In this document: in pieces, positions 34,139 to 41,965 of the stretch | Position numbering within the stretch: the stretch's first letter is position 1 | Layout: the number at the start of each line of letters is the position of its first letter | NCBI RefSeq assembly: GCF_003634935.1 | Contig: NZ_RBXO01000001.1 | Span: 1,761,501-1,825,500, forward strand | Length of the DNA: 64,000 nucleotides | Direction of reading: 5' to 3' | From: Saccharothrix australiensis | GTDB lineage: Bacteria; Actinomycetota; Actinomycetes; Mycobacteriales; Pseudonocardiaceae | Notes under the pieces: generated by a model | Told to the model about the DNA's origin: nothing | Seen by the model: only the letters and a program-made list of their open reading frames with translations | Database searches by the model: none | Program-made: the position numbers and the translations under genes

Positions 34139-34871
34139 GCGAGATCGCCGCCGACTCCCCGATGGTCCGGTAGCCGATCGGGCCGTAGAGGCGGCCGGCC
34201 TTGCCGTCCGGCTCGGTCTCCAGGAACGGCGTGAGCCCGGCCGCGAACACCCGGGCGGTCAGCTCGCCGCAGATCGCGCCCGCGATGCCCCGGTTGCGGT
34301 ACTCCGGCAGCACGCCGATCCCGGCCACCTGCGCCAGGCCCCGCTGCGGCGCCGTGTGCGCGCCCGCGCCCACCGCGATCCCGTCCGCCACCGCCAGCAC
34401 CAGCAGCCCGCCCTGGTCGAGCAGCGCCCGCTGCCGCTCGATCGCGACCTCGCGCGTGACCGATTCCACACCGAAGGCCCGGTGCTGCACGTCGGTGAGG
34501 TCCGCCAGCTCGTCGTCGGAGGCCGCGTCGACCAGCGCCACGCCCTCGGGCACGTCGGGAACGCGCAGCGCGGCCCGCTCCACGGCCATCATCGGCAGCA
34601 GCTGGTCGACCGCGAACCCGGCCTCCGCCAGCGCCGCGTCCACCGCCGGGAACGGCCGCAGGTACTCCAGCCGCGGGGTGCGTGACCTGGCCCGGAAGGC
34701 CGCGACGAGCCGGGCGACGTCGTCGGCGGTCGGCGTGGCGTCGGCGTCGGGCACCGCGTAGTTGAAGAACACGTTGTCGGTGTGGGCGTCGAAGCGCACG
34801 AGGAACGGTCCGACGCGTTCGGCCTCGCCCCGGATCGAGTCGCGGAGGGAGTCCTGGATGACGGCGAGCAC
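34131..34871 (-). CDS. GNAT family N-acetyltransferase, 246 aa
   Basis: A two-lobe GNAT: a degenerate N-terminal part (PFLVRFDAHTDNVFFNYAVPD) and a C-terminal catalytic fold with GLAQVAGIGVLPEYRNRGIAGAICGELTARV (acetyl-CoA loop RNRGIA) and AGRLYGPIGYRTIGES. Substrate unknown. GTG 34871 lies 5 nt after TAGTTT on the minus strand; an upstream start in the same frame is possible. It is divergent from hrcA. Confidence 0.82.
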   Translation of the reverse strand: MLAVIQDSLRDSIRGEAERVGPFLVRFDAHTDNVFFNYAVPDADATPTADDVARLVAAFRARSRTPRLEYLRPFPAVDAALAEAGFAVDQLLPMMAVERAALRVPDVPEGVALVDAASDDELADLTDVQHRAFGVESVTREVAIERQRALLDQGGLLVLAVADGIAVGAGAHTAPQRGLAQVAGIGVLPEYRNRGIAGAICGELTARVFAAGLTPFLETEPDGKAGRLYGPIGYRTIGESAAISLR

Positions 34872-34981
34872 ACCGGAAACTAGCCGTGCGGGGCGAACCG
34901 GTGCCACCGACTTTCCCTGCGGGGCGTCACAGCTCCGTAAACTCGTGGTGGTCCAGACCGTGGTAGTGGAGGTGACGCGCG

Positions 34982-36004
34982 GTGAACGCCGATGAGCGCC
35001 GGTTCGAAGTGCTGCGCGCGATCGTCGCCGACTACGTCTCCAACCAGGAGCCCGTCGGGTCGAAAGCGCTGGTCGAACGGCACAACCTGGGTGTGTCCAG
35101 CGCGACGGTCCGCAACGACATGGCGTCGCTGGAGGAGGACGGCTACATCACCCAGCCGCACACCAGCGCGGGCCGCGTGCCCACCGACAAGGGCTACCGC
35201 CTGTTCGTCGACCGGCTCAGCGAGGTCAAGCCGCTGTCCCCGGCCGAGCGCAAGGCCATCCACAGCTTCCTGGAGGGCGCGTACGACCTGGACGACGTGC
35301 TGCGCCGCAGCGTCCGGCTGCTCGCCCAGCTGACCCGCCAGGTCGCGGTCGTGCAGTACCCGACGCTGAGCCGGTCCACCGTGCGGCACATCGAGGTGCT
35401 CGCCATCACACCGGCGCGCCTGATGCTGGTGCTGATCACCGACACCGGCCGGGTGGACCAGCGCTCCGTCGACCTGGGCGACGTGATCACCGAGGAGAAC
35501 GTGGCGCGGATGCGCACCATGCTCAACTCCGCGCTGGTCGGCAAGCGGCTGTCCGACGCCTCCGCCGAGGTCGCCGAGCTGCCCGACCGCGCGCCCGCCG
35601 AGCTGCGCGACGTGGTGCTGAGGGTGAGCACGGTGCTCATCGAATCGCTGGTGGAGCACCCGGAGGAGCGGTTGGTGCTGGGTGGCACCGCGAACCTCAC
35701 CCGGAACGTGGCAGACTTCCCCGGTTCGCTGCGCCAGGTGCTGGAGGCGCTGGAGGAGCAGGTCGTGGTCCTGAAGCTGCTGGCCGCGGCCCGCGACCCC
35801 GGCACGGTCCTGGTGCACATCGGCGAGGAGAACGAGGCGGCCGAGATGCGCAGCACCTCTGTCGTGTCCATCGGTTACGGCAGTCGGGACAACCTGCTCG
35901 GGGGCATGGGCGTGGTGGGCCCGACGCGGATGGACTACCCGGGGACGATGGCGGCCGTGCTCGCGGTCGCCGGCTACGTCGGGGAAATTCTGACTTCACG
36001 GTAG
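34982..36004 (+). CDS. hrcA: Heat-inducible transcription repressor HrcA
   Basis: 340 residues. N-terminal winged helix ([41 protein letters not shown], in parts), then GAF-like domain ([22 protein letters not shown]) and C-terminal [21 protein letters not shown]. It binds CIRCE elements to repress chaperone genes; no CIRCE is seen in front of this gene. GTG 34982 follows GTGGAGGTGACGCG. It is followed by dnaJ2 and rsmE as in mycobacteria. Confidence 0.95.
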   Translation: MNADERRFEVLRAIVADYVSNQEPVGSKALVERHNLGVSSATVRNDMASLEEDGYITQPHTSAGRVPTDKGYRLFVDRLSEVKPLSPAERKAIHSFLEGAYDLDDVLRRSVRLLAQLTRQVAVVQYPTLSRSTVRHIEVLAITPARLMLVLITDTGRVDQRSVDLGDVITEENVARMRTMLNSALVGKRLSDASAEVAELPDRAPAELRDVVLRVSTVLIESLVEHPEERLVLGGTANLTRNVADFPGSLRQVLEALEEQVVVLKLLAAARDPGTVLVHIGEENEAAEMRSTSVVSIGYGSRDNLLGGMGVVGPTRMDYPGTMAAVLAVAGYVGEILTSR

Positions 36005-36083
36005 CCGGGGGAACACCGAAGGCCCACAGGACGTTTCGCAAGCGAGCGAGCGCGTGCTCGACGCGCCCGCAGGAGGACACACG

Positions 36084-37232
36084 GTGGCGAGGGACTACTA
36101 CGGCACGCTCGGGGTCTCCAAGAACGCGACACCCGAGGAGATCAAGCGCGCCTACCGCAAGCTCGCGCGCCGGCTGCACCCGGACGTCAACCCCAACGAG
36201 GAGGCGCGCTTCAAAGAGGTGACGGCCGCCTACGAGGTGCTGTCGGACCCGAAGAAGCGCGAGATCGTCGACCGGGGCGGCGACCCGCTCCAGCCCGGCG
36301 GCGGTGGCGGCGGGGTGCACGACCCGTTCTCGGGCTTCGGGCTCGGCGACATCATGGACGCGTTCTTCGGCGCGACGGGTGGCGGCGGGCGCGGTCCGCG
36401 GAGCCGGGTGCAGCCCGGTTCGGACGCGCTGATCCGGCTGGCCATGACGCTGGAGGAGTGCGCTGCGGGCGCGTCGCGGGAGCTGACCGTGGACACGGCG
36501 ATCCTGTGCGACCGGTGCGTGGGCAGCGGCTGCGCCGAGGGCTCGTCCCCGGTGCGCTGCGACACCTGCGGCGGGCGCGGCGAGGTGCAGTCGGTGCAGC
36601 GCTCGTTCCTCGGCCAGGTGGTCACGGCGCGGCCGTGCCCGGTCTGCCGCGGGTTCGGCGAGGTCATCCCCGAGCCGTGCCTCCAGTGCGCGGGCGAGGG
36701 CCGGGTCCGGTCGCGGCGCACCATCTCGGTGCAGATCCCGGCCGGGGTGGCCGAGGGGATGCGGGTGCGGCTGGCGGGCCAGGGCGAGGTCGGCTCGGGC
36801 GGCGGGCCGGCGGGCGACCTGTACGTCGAGGTCGAGGAGGTGCCGCACGAGGTGTTCGAGCGGGACGGCTCGAACCTGCACTGCTCGGTGCGCATCCCGA
36901 TGACCACGGCCGCGCTGGGCGCGGTGCTGCCGCTGCAGACGCTGGACGGCGAGGAGGAGCTGGAGATCGAGCCGGGCACCCAGCCGAACACCGAGCTGGT
37001 GCTCACCGGCCGCGGCATGCCGCGGCTGCGGTCCTCCGGCCGCATCGACGGCCGGGGCGACCTGCACGTGCACCTGGAGGTCGTGGTGCCGACCAAGCTC
37101 GACGCGCGGCAGGCGGAGCTGCTGCGGGAGCTGGCGGTGCTGCGCGGCGAGGAGGAGCCGACGCTCGCGCACAACGGCAAGGGCGGCGGGGGCCTGTTCT
37201 CGCGGCTGCGGGCCGGCCGCGGCAACCGGTGA
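36084..37232 (+). CDS. dnaJ: DnaJ chaperone (DnaJ2)
   Basis: 382 residues: J domain ([36 protein letters not shown] intact), Gly-rich linker, zinc domain with four CxxCxGxG-like repeats ([32 protein letters not shown]), and two C-terminal substrate-binding barrels. Co-chaperone of DnaK. GTG 36084 has AGGAGG 7 nt upstream. Second gene of the hrcA operon; it overlaps rsmE by GTGA. Confidence 0.96.
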   Translation: MARDYYGTLGVSKNATPEEIKRAYRKLARRLHPDVNPNEEARFKEVTAAYEVLSDPKKREIVDRGGDPLQPGGGGGGVHDPFSGFGLGDIMDAFFGATGGGGRGPRSRVQPGSDALIRLAMTLEECAAGASRELTVDTAILCDRCVGSGCAEGSSPVRCDTCGGRGEVQSVQRSFLGQVVTARPCPVCRGFGEVIPEPCLQCAGEGRVRSRRTISVQIPAGVAEGMRVRLAGQGEVGSGGGPAGDLYVEVEEVPHEVFERDGSNLHCSVRIPMTTAALGAVLPLQTLDGEEELEIEPGTQPNTELVLTGRGMPRLRSSGRIDGRGDLHVHLEVVVPTKLDARQAELLRELAVLRGEEEPTLAHNGKGGGGLFSRLRAGRGNR

Positions 37233-37963
37233 CGCTGCCGGTCTTCCTCGTCCCGGCGCTGCCGCCGGGCCCGGAGGCGGTGCTGGACGGCCCCGAGGGC
37301 AGGCACGCGGCCACCGTGCGGCGGCTGCGCGCGGGCGAGGAACTGGTGCTGTCCGACGGCACCGGCGCGCAGGTCCGCTGCGTGGTCGAGGAGGCGTTGA
37401 AGGACGCGCTGCGGCTGCGGCTGGTGGAGCGCTGGGTCGTGCCCGAGCCCGCGGTGCGGGTGGTGGTCGCGCAGGCGCTGGTGAAGGGCGACCGGGGCGA
37501 GCTGGCCGTGGAGCTGGCGACCGAGGCGGGCGTGGACGGCGTGGTGCCGTGGCGCGCCGCGCGGTGCGTCGCGAAGTGGGAGGACGGCCCGCGCGGGGCG
37601 AAGGCGCTGGAGCGCTGGCGCGCCACCGCGCGGGAAGCCGCGAAGCAGGCGAGGCGGGCCCGCGTGCCGTCGGTCTCCGAACCGGTGGGCACGCCCGCGC
37701 TGGCCCGGTTGGCGGGGTCCGCGACGGTCGCGCTGGTGCTGCACGAGTCGGCGACGGCGACCCTGCGCTCGGCGCCGCTGCCCGACGCGGGCGAGGTCCT
37801 GCTGGTGGTCGGCCCGGAGGGCGGCGTCACCGACGACGAGCTCGCGGTGCTGACCGCGGCCGGCGCGCACCCCGTCCGACTGGGGCCGACGGTCCTGCGG
37901 GCGTCCACGGCGGCGGCGGTCGCGTTGGGAGCGCTGGGTGTGCTGACCGATCGCTGGGCGTGA
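37229..37963 (+). CDS. rsmE: 16S rRNA (uracil-1498-N3)-methyltransferase
   Basis: 244 residues: N-terminal PUA-like domain ([23 protein letters not shown]) and a SPOUT knot with [15 protein letters not shown] and [18 protein letters not shown], the SAM-binding trefoil knot. It methylates U1498 of 16S rRNA. Coupled to dnaJ by a 4-nt overlap. Confidence 0.95.
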   Translation: MTLPVFLVPALPPGPEAVLDGPEGRHAATVRRLRAGEELVLSDGTGAQVRCVVEEALKDALRLRLVERWVVPEPAVRVVVAQALVKGDRGELAVELATEAGVDGVVPWRAARCVAKWEDGPRGAKALERWRATAREAAKQARRARVPSVSEPVGTPALARLAGSATVALVLHESATATLRSAPLPDAGEVLLVVGPEGGVTDDELAVLTAAGAHPVRLGPTVLRASTAAAVALGALGVLTDRWA

Positions 37964-38027
37964 TCACCGCTGTTCTCGGCTGGCGGACCTCCCGGTTAGG
38001 AGTTACCCTCTTGGCCTGAGGGGTTGC

Positions 38028-38043
38028 ATTGGTCTAGTCGCGA
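38028..38043. promoter_or_regulatory. DasR-like half-conserved site
   Basis: ATTGGTCTAGTCGCGA shares the 10-mer TGGTCTAGTC with the chitinase operator, but the right arm is not conserved. It lies 20 nt downstream of a TACCCT -10-like element (38004-38009), inside the leader of the hydrolase gene. Confidence 0.35.
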
Positions 38044-38097
38044 TCGGCCCTTCAGACCACAGACTCGCCGGACACCTCCCCCCTCGGTCCGGCGTCG

Positions 38098-38140
38098 CCG
38101 CGTCGCGGTGGGGCGACCCCCAGGTCCCATCGCGACGCGG
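38098..38140. terminator. Hairpin between rsmE and the hydrolase gene
   Basis: Perfect 10-bp arms CCGCGTCGCG (38098-38107) and CGCGACGCGG (38131-38140) enclosing a smaller TGGGG/CCCCA hairpin, followed by CCCTTTCTC. It may end rsmE transcription or structure the leader of the next gene. Confidence 0.5.
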
Positions 38141-38165
38141 CCCTTTCTCGTCAGGGGTTTTCCAG

Positions 38166-38837
38166 GTGCGGCGGATCGCTTACGGCGGGCACGCGAGCCA
38201 GTTCGGCGAGCTGTCGGCACCCGAGGGCGCGCCGTCGTCACCGGTGGTCGTCGTCATCCACGGCGGGTTCTGGCACCAGGACTGGGACCTGGAGCTGGGC
38301 CGGCCGCTCTCCGCCGACCTGGCCGCGCACGGCGTGCCCGTGTTCAACGTCGAGTACCGGCGGGTGGGCGGTGGCGGCGGGTGGCCGCGGACCGGCGACG
38401 ACGTCCTGGCCGCCATCGACGTGCTCGACGCCGACGTCGTCACCCTCGGGCACTCCGCGGGCGGCCAGCTGGCCGTGTGGGCGGCGGCCAGGCACCCGCG
38501 GGTCGTCGGGGCCGTCGTGCAGGCCGGTGTCCTGGACCTCGTCCGCCACCCGTCGATCACCCGGCGGGTGACCGGCCTGCTCGGCGGCACGCCGGAGGAG
38601 GTGCCCGAGCGGTACGCCGACGCGTCGCCGGCGGCGCTGCTGCCCATCGCCAAGCCGATGGTCCTGGTGCACGGCGAGGACGACGAGGACGTGCCGGTCG
38701 AGCAGAGCACCGCGTTCGCGGCGGCCTCCGGCGCGGAACTGGTCACGCTGCCCGGCGTCGGACACATGGACCTGATCACGCCGGGCACCGCCGCGTGGGC
38801 CGCCTGCCGCGCCGCCGTGCTGCGGCTGGCCCGCTAG
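38166..38837 (+). CDS. Alpha/beta hydrolase (esterase / kynurenine-formamidase-like)
   Basis: 223 residues. The oxyanion motif HGGFWHQDWDLELG, nucleophile elbow LGHSAGGQLAVWAA (Ser), acid region VHGEDDEDVP and catalytic His in PGVGHMDL give a complete triad. HGGFW resembles arylformamidases and carboxylesterases, but no tryptophan genes are nearby. GTG 38166. Its TAG stop (38835-38837) is the first half of the TAGCCT -10 element of the HIT gene. Confidence 0.85.
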   Translation: MRRIAYGGHASQFGELSAPEGAPSSPVVVVIHGGFWHQDWDLELGRPLSADLAAHGVPVFNVEYRRVGGGGGWPRTGDDVLAAIDVLDADVVTLGHSAGGQLAVWAAARHPRVVGAVVQAGVLDLVRHPSITRRVTGLLGGTPEEVPERYADASPAALLPIAKPMVLVHGEDDEDVPVEQSTAFAAASGAELVTLPGVGHMDLITPGTAAWAACRAAVLRLAR

Positions 38838-38847
38838 CCTGCGCGCC

Positions 38848-39186
38848 ATGTCCGACTGCCTGTTCTGCCGCATCGTCGCGGGCGAGGTCCCGGCGACGAT
38901 CGTGCACGAGACCGAGACGACCACCGCCTTCCGCGACATCGCGCCGCAGGCCCCGACCCACGTCGTGCTGGTGCCGAAGCTGCACTCGCCGGACGCCGTC
39001 GCCCTGGCCGCCGCCGCGCCCGGCGTCCTGGCCGACCTGTTCCGCGCGGCCGGCGAGGTGGCCGCCGCGGAGGGCGTGGACGAGAGCGGGTACCGGTTGC
39101 TGTTCAACACCGGGCCGGACGCGGGGCAGACCGTGTTCCACGCCCACCTGCACCTGCTCGGGGGCGGTGAGCTGGGCTGTATCTGA
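38848..39186 (+). CDS. HIT-family (HinT-like) nucleotide hydrolase
   Basis: 112 residues. CLFCRIVAGEVPATIVHE opens the family, and the histidine triad HAHLHLLGGGEL contains the catalytic His. It cleaves AMP-lysine-type phosphoramidates. The ATG is leaderless (TAGCCT, 7 nt). The family usually ends with a conserved short Trp/Pro tail after the triad; here the protein ends GGGELGCI because the stop TGA (39184-39186) is the first element of the repeat array. Confidence 0.93.
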   Translation: MSDCLFCRIVAGEVPATIVHETETTTAFRDIAPQAPTHVVLVPKLHSPDAVALAAAAPGVLADLFRAAGEVAAAEGVDESGYRLLFNTGPDAGQTVFHAHLHLLGGGELGCI

Positions 39187-39497
39187 TGGCCCGACTCCGT
39201 CGGGCGGCTCGGCCGCCGGGGAGTCGGCGGCTCGCGGGGCGTGTTCAGCCGATCGAAAAGCGTGATCGGCAGAACACGCGCCGCGAACCACCGACGCGGC
39301 CTCGCTGTGTCTGATGGCCCGACTCCGTCGGGCGGCTCGGCCGCCTGGAAGTCGGCGGCTCGCGGGGCGTGTTCAGCCGATCGAAAAGCGTGATCGGCAG
39401 AACACGCGCCGCGAACCACCGACGCGGCCTCGCTGTGTCTGATGGCCCGACTCCGTCGGGCGGCTCGGCCGCCGTTTAGTCGGCGGCTCGCGGGGGT
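39187..39497 (+). repeat. 128-bp hairpin repeat array, two full copies and a partial (locus 3)
   Basis: Copies start TGGCCCGAC at 39187, 39315 and 39443 (period 128; the third breaks off near 39497). The hairpins (39239-39279, 39367-39407) have arms GCGTGTTCAGCCGATC / GATCGGCAGAACACGC with one mismatch around GAAAAGCGT. Compared with locus 1, two stem positions changed on both strands so that pairing is kept. Confidence 0.9.
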
Positions 39498-39512
39498 GCG
39501 TGCGAGCGGTAG

Positions 39513-39600
39513 CTAGTGGGAGGGGCAGGGAGAGCGAGAGGGAGGGGAGGGGGAGGGTGGGAAGGGGGAGGTGGAAAGGGGAGGTGGGGGCTAGAGGGAC
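39513..39600 (+). other. Polypurine tract following the repeat array
   Basis: Almost only G and A (GGGAGGGGCAGGGAGAGCG, then GAGGGAGGGGAGGGGG and more). It ends inside the 3' end of the flavin-oxidase gene. Confidence 0.65.
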
Positions 39601-40994
39601 TGTGGGAAGGCCAGTACGTGGTCCGGGTCGTAGCGGCGGGCTACCTGTTGGAGTCTTGGCAGGTTGGGGCCGTAGTAGGCGTGTCGCCAGTCGGGCATCT
39701 CCGGGTCGATGTAGTTCACGTAGCCGGTGTCCAGGCCCATCCCGTCGCGGACGGTGGCGACCTGTTGTCGCGCCTGTGCCTCGGGCACCCCGGCGGCGTC
39801 GACGTACACCTGTGCGCTCGCGATCGCGTCGCGGTGCGGGAACGCCGTGTCCGTCGCGCCCACCCGCGCGATCGCGCCGCCGAACGAGTCGAACAGCACC
39901 GACGTGGACCGCGCGCCGTCCAGCAGCCCGACCGCCCGCGCCGGGTCGAGCGGTCGCCGCAGCATCCGCGACGAGGCCACGAAGGGCGTCCCCGCGAACG
40001 GCGGGCACCCCTTCAGGCAGTTCGCGTAGTGCCGCATGGCGGTCGGGTAGTCCATCGGCCGGAGGTCGCGCCGGGTCACCGGGACCTTCGCCGCGAACCG
40101 GTCCAGCACCGGCGTCAGCGACTCGGGCGTGCCCACCCAGCAGCCGGACACGACGGCCGTGGTCCGGCGGCCCGACGACAGCCGGCACGCCGCCCACAGC
40201 TCGTCCGGCTGGTCGACCACCCACTCCTGCCACGCCCCGAACACGTCCACCGCCGCGCCGGCCGGGGTGCGCAGCTCGAACGGCACCAGGTCCCGCGCCT
40301 CGTCGGTGGCGAACCGGAACGACGTGACGATCCCGAAGTTGCCGCCACCGCCGCCCCGCAGCGCCCAGAACAGGTCCGGCTCGTGCTCCTCGTCGACCAC
40401 GCGCACCGAGCCGTCCGGCGTCACCACCCGCGCACCGCGCAGGTGGTCGCAGGTCAGGCCGTACTTGCGGCCGACCACGCTGATGCCGCCGCCGAGCGCC
40501 AGCCCGCCGATGCCGACGCTGCGGCACGTGCCGGCGGGCAGCAGCCGCCCCGCCGCGCCCAGCCGCTCGTACAGGTCGATCAGCGCGATGCCGCCGCCGA
40601 CCACCGCCTCCGGGCCCGGCCGGACCTCGCGCAGCGCCGCCACGTCCACCACCAGGCCGTCCTCCGGCGCCGAGTAGCCCGCGTAGCTGTGCCTGCCGCC
40701 GCGCGCCGCGACCGGCAGGCGCTCCTCCGCCGCGAAGACCAGGCACCGGGCCACGTCCGACTCGGACGCGCACAGCGCGACGGCCGCCGGCCGCCGGGAC
40801 GCGTAGACGGTGTTGTACGGACGCCGGGCGGTGTCGTAGTCGGCGTCGCCGGGCAGCACCAGCCGGCCGGTCAACGCCCGGCGCAGCCGGTCCCAGTCCC
40901 GGTCCCGGCCGGTCCACCCGCCCAGCACGGCCAGGCCGGTCGCCCCGAGGAAGGTCCTGCGATCGAATCCCACAGCGCTCACCCCCACCGACAT
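39591..40994 (-). CDS. Tat-exported FAD-linked oxidase (berberine-bridge-enzyme-like)
   Basis: 467 residues. The twin-arginine signal GFDRRTFLGATGLAVLGG is near the start. The FAD-binding PCMH domain has ARGGRHSYAGYS (His for 8-alpha linkage) and YGLTCDHLRGARVV (Cys for 6-S-cysteinyl linkage), indicating bicovalent FAD. The C-terminal BBE motif is YYGPNLPRLQQVARRYDP. Such enzymes oxidise sugars or secondary metabolites with oxygen. ATG 40994 is used; an internal GTG at 40982 is possible. No biosynthetic cluster surrounds it. Confidence 0.9.
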   Translation of the reverse strand: MSVGVSAVGFDRRTFLGATGLAVLGGWTGRDRDWDRLRRALTGRLVLPGDADYDTARRPYNTVYASRRPAAVALCASESDVARCLVFAAEERLPVAARGGRHSYAGYSAPEDGLVVDVAALREVRPGPEAVVGGGIALIDLYERLGAAGRLLPAGTCRSVGIGGLALGGGISVVGRKYGLTCDHLRGARVVTPDGSVRVVDEEHEPDLFWALRGGGGGNFGIVTSFRFATDEARDLVPFELRTPAGAAVDVFGAWQEWVVDQPDELWAACRLSSGRRTTAVVSGCWVGTPESLTPVLDRFAAKVPVTRRDLRPMDYPTAMRHYANCLKGCPPFAGTPFVASSRMLRRPLDPARAVGLLDGARSTSVLFDSFGGAIARVGATDTAFPHRDAIASAQVYVDAAGVPEAQARQQVATVRDGMGLDTGYVNYIDPEMPDWRHAYYGPNLPRLQQVARRYDPDHVLAFPQSL

Positions 40995-41033
40995 GGTGAA
41001 CCCGAGCGACCTCCGACACAGCCGTCTATCGGG

Positions 41034-41822
41034 TCATCCCAGCGCCTGCATGACCGGCGCGTACAGCCGGTCGCGGGCGCCGGCCGGCTCGCCGCGCACC
41101 ATCCGCGCGACGTCGAACCGGGCGGGCATCCCGTGCGCCGCCAACCACGCCGCGAGGTCCGGGTCGGCGACGTCCACCCGCGCCGGCCCGGCGCCCGCCA
41201 CGTCCGCGATCAGGGCTTTCGCCACCTCCACCGAGTCGGCGACCACCGGGCCGACCACCAGGCGGTCGGTGTCGCGCCAGGACGCCGCGAACCCGCCCTC
41301 GGCCACCCGCACCTCGTGCGCGAAGTCGAACAGCTCCGCCCACAGCGCCGACCGGTCCGCGCCGAACACCTCCGCGTCCTCGGCCACCAGCCGCGCCCGG
41401 TCGGCCCGCGCGGCCGGCCTCGTCGCGCCCGACGGCGGCGCGGTCAGCACGCCGAAGTGCCCGGCCAGCCGCCCGACCTCGCGGAAGCCCAGCTTCTCGT
41501 ACAGCGGCCTGCCCAGCGGGGTCGCGCACAGCGACGCCACCGGCGTGCCCGCGAACGCCAGGGCGTGCGCCACGACCCGCCGCCCCAGCCCGCGCCCGCC
41601 GTGGCTCCGCGCGACCAGCACCATGCTGAGCACCGTGTGGATATCACCGAACCGGGTGACGATCGCGGTGCCGACCAGGCGTTCGCCGTCGAACGCGCCG
41701 AACCCCGAGCCGACCCGCAGCAGGAACCGCCACTTGGCCTCCTCCCGCGGCCAGTCCCGGTCGGCGGCCAGGTCGAGGCAGGCGGGCAGGTCGGCCGCGG
41801 TGAGCGCGCGCAAGGTCTCCAT
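41034..41822 (-). CDS. GNAT family N-acetyltransferase (tandem domain), 262 aa
   Basis: N-terminal GNAT with LVARSHGGRGLGRRVVAHALAFAG (acetyl-CoA loop) and LYEKLGFREVGR; the C-terminal half is a second, degenerate GNAT-like domain. Substrate unknown. ATG 41822 is chosen because the nine codons before it lack family similarity. Minus strand, 39 nt downstream of the divergent start of the flavin oxidase. Confidence 0.82.
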   Translation of the reverse strand: METLRALTAADLPACLDLAADRDWPREEAKWRFLLRVGSGFGAFDGERLVGTAIVTRFGDIHTVLSMVLVARSHGGRGLGRRVVAHALAFAGTPVASLCATPLGRPLYEKLGFREVGRLAGHFGVLTAPPSGATRPAARADRARLVAEDAEVFGADRSALWAELFDFAHEVRVAEGGFAASWRDTDRLVVGPVVADSVEVAKALIADVAGAGPARVDVADPDLAAWLAAHGMPARFDVARMVRGEPAGARDRLYAPVMQALG

Positions 41823-41965
41823 GCCCCCGAGTACACCCGGCGTGTCCACCGCGTTTCGCGCTCGGCGTTCTTACTCCGGTGCGGAGTGTCGGTGGTGGCG
41901 GCTAGCATCGGTGGGAAACCGATCCGAGTTCGGCGCGAACGCGCAGGAAGCAGGCCCGAGGCCAC

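Noticed and set aside
34872..34981. CIRCE operator before hrcA
   Set aside because: No TTAGCACTC/GAGTGCTAA-like inverted repeat is present.
37990..38045. tRNA-like sequence (TGGTCTAGTC near GAGGGG)
   Set aside because: No T-loop, anticodon arm or acceptor pairing can be drawn.
38238..39419. Long minus-strand frames across the HIT gene and the second repeat array
   Set aside because: Antisense shadows of the hydrolase and HIT genes joined to repeat-derived sequence.
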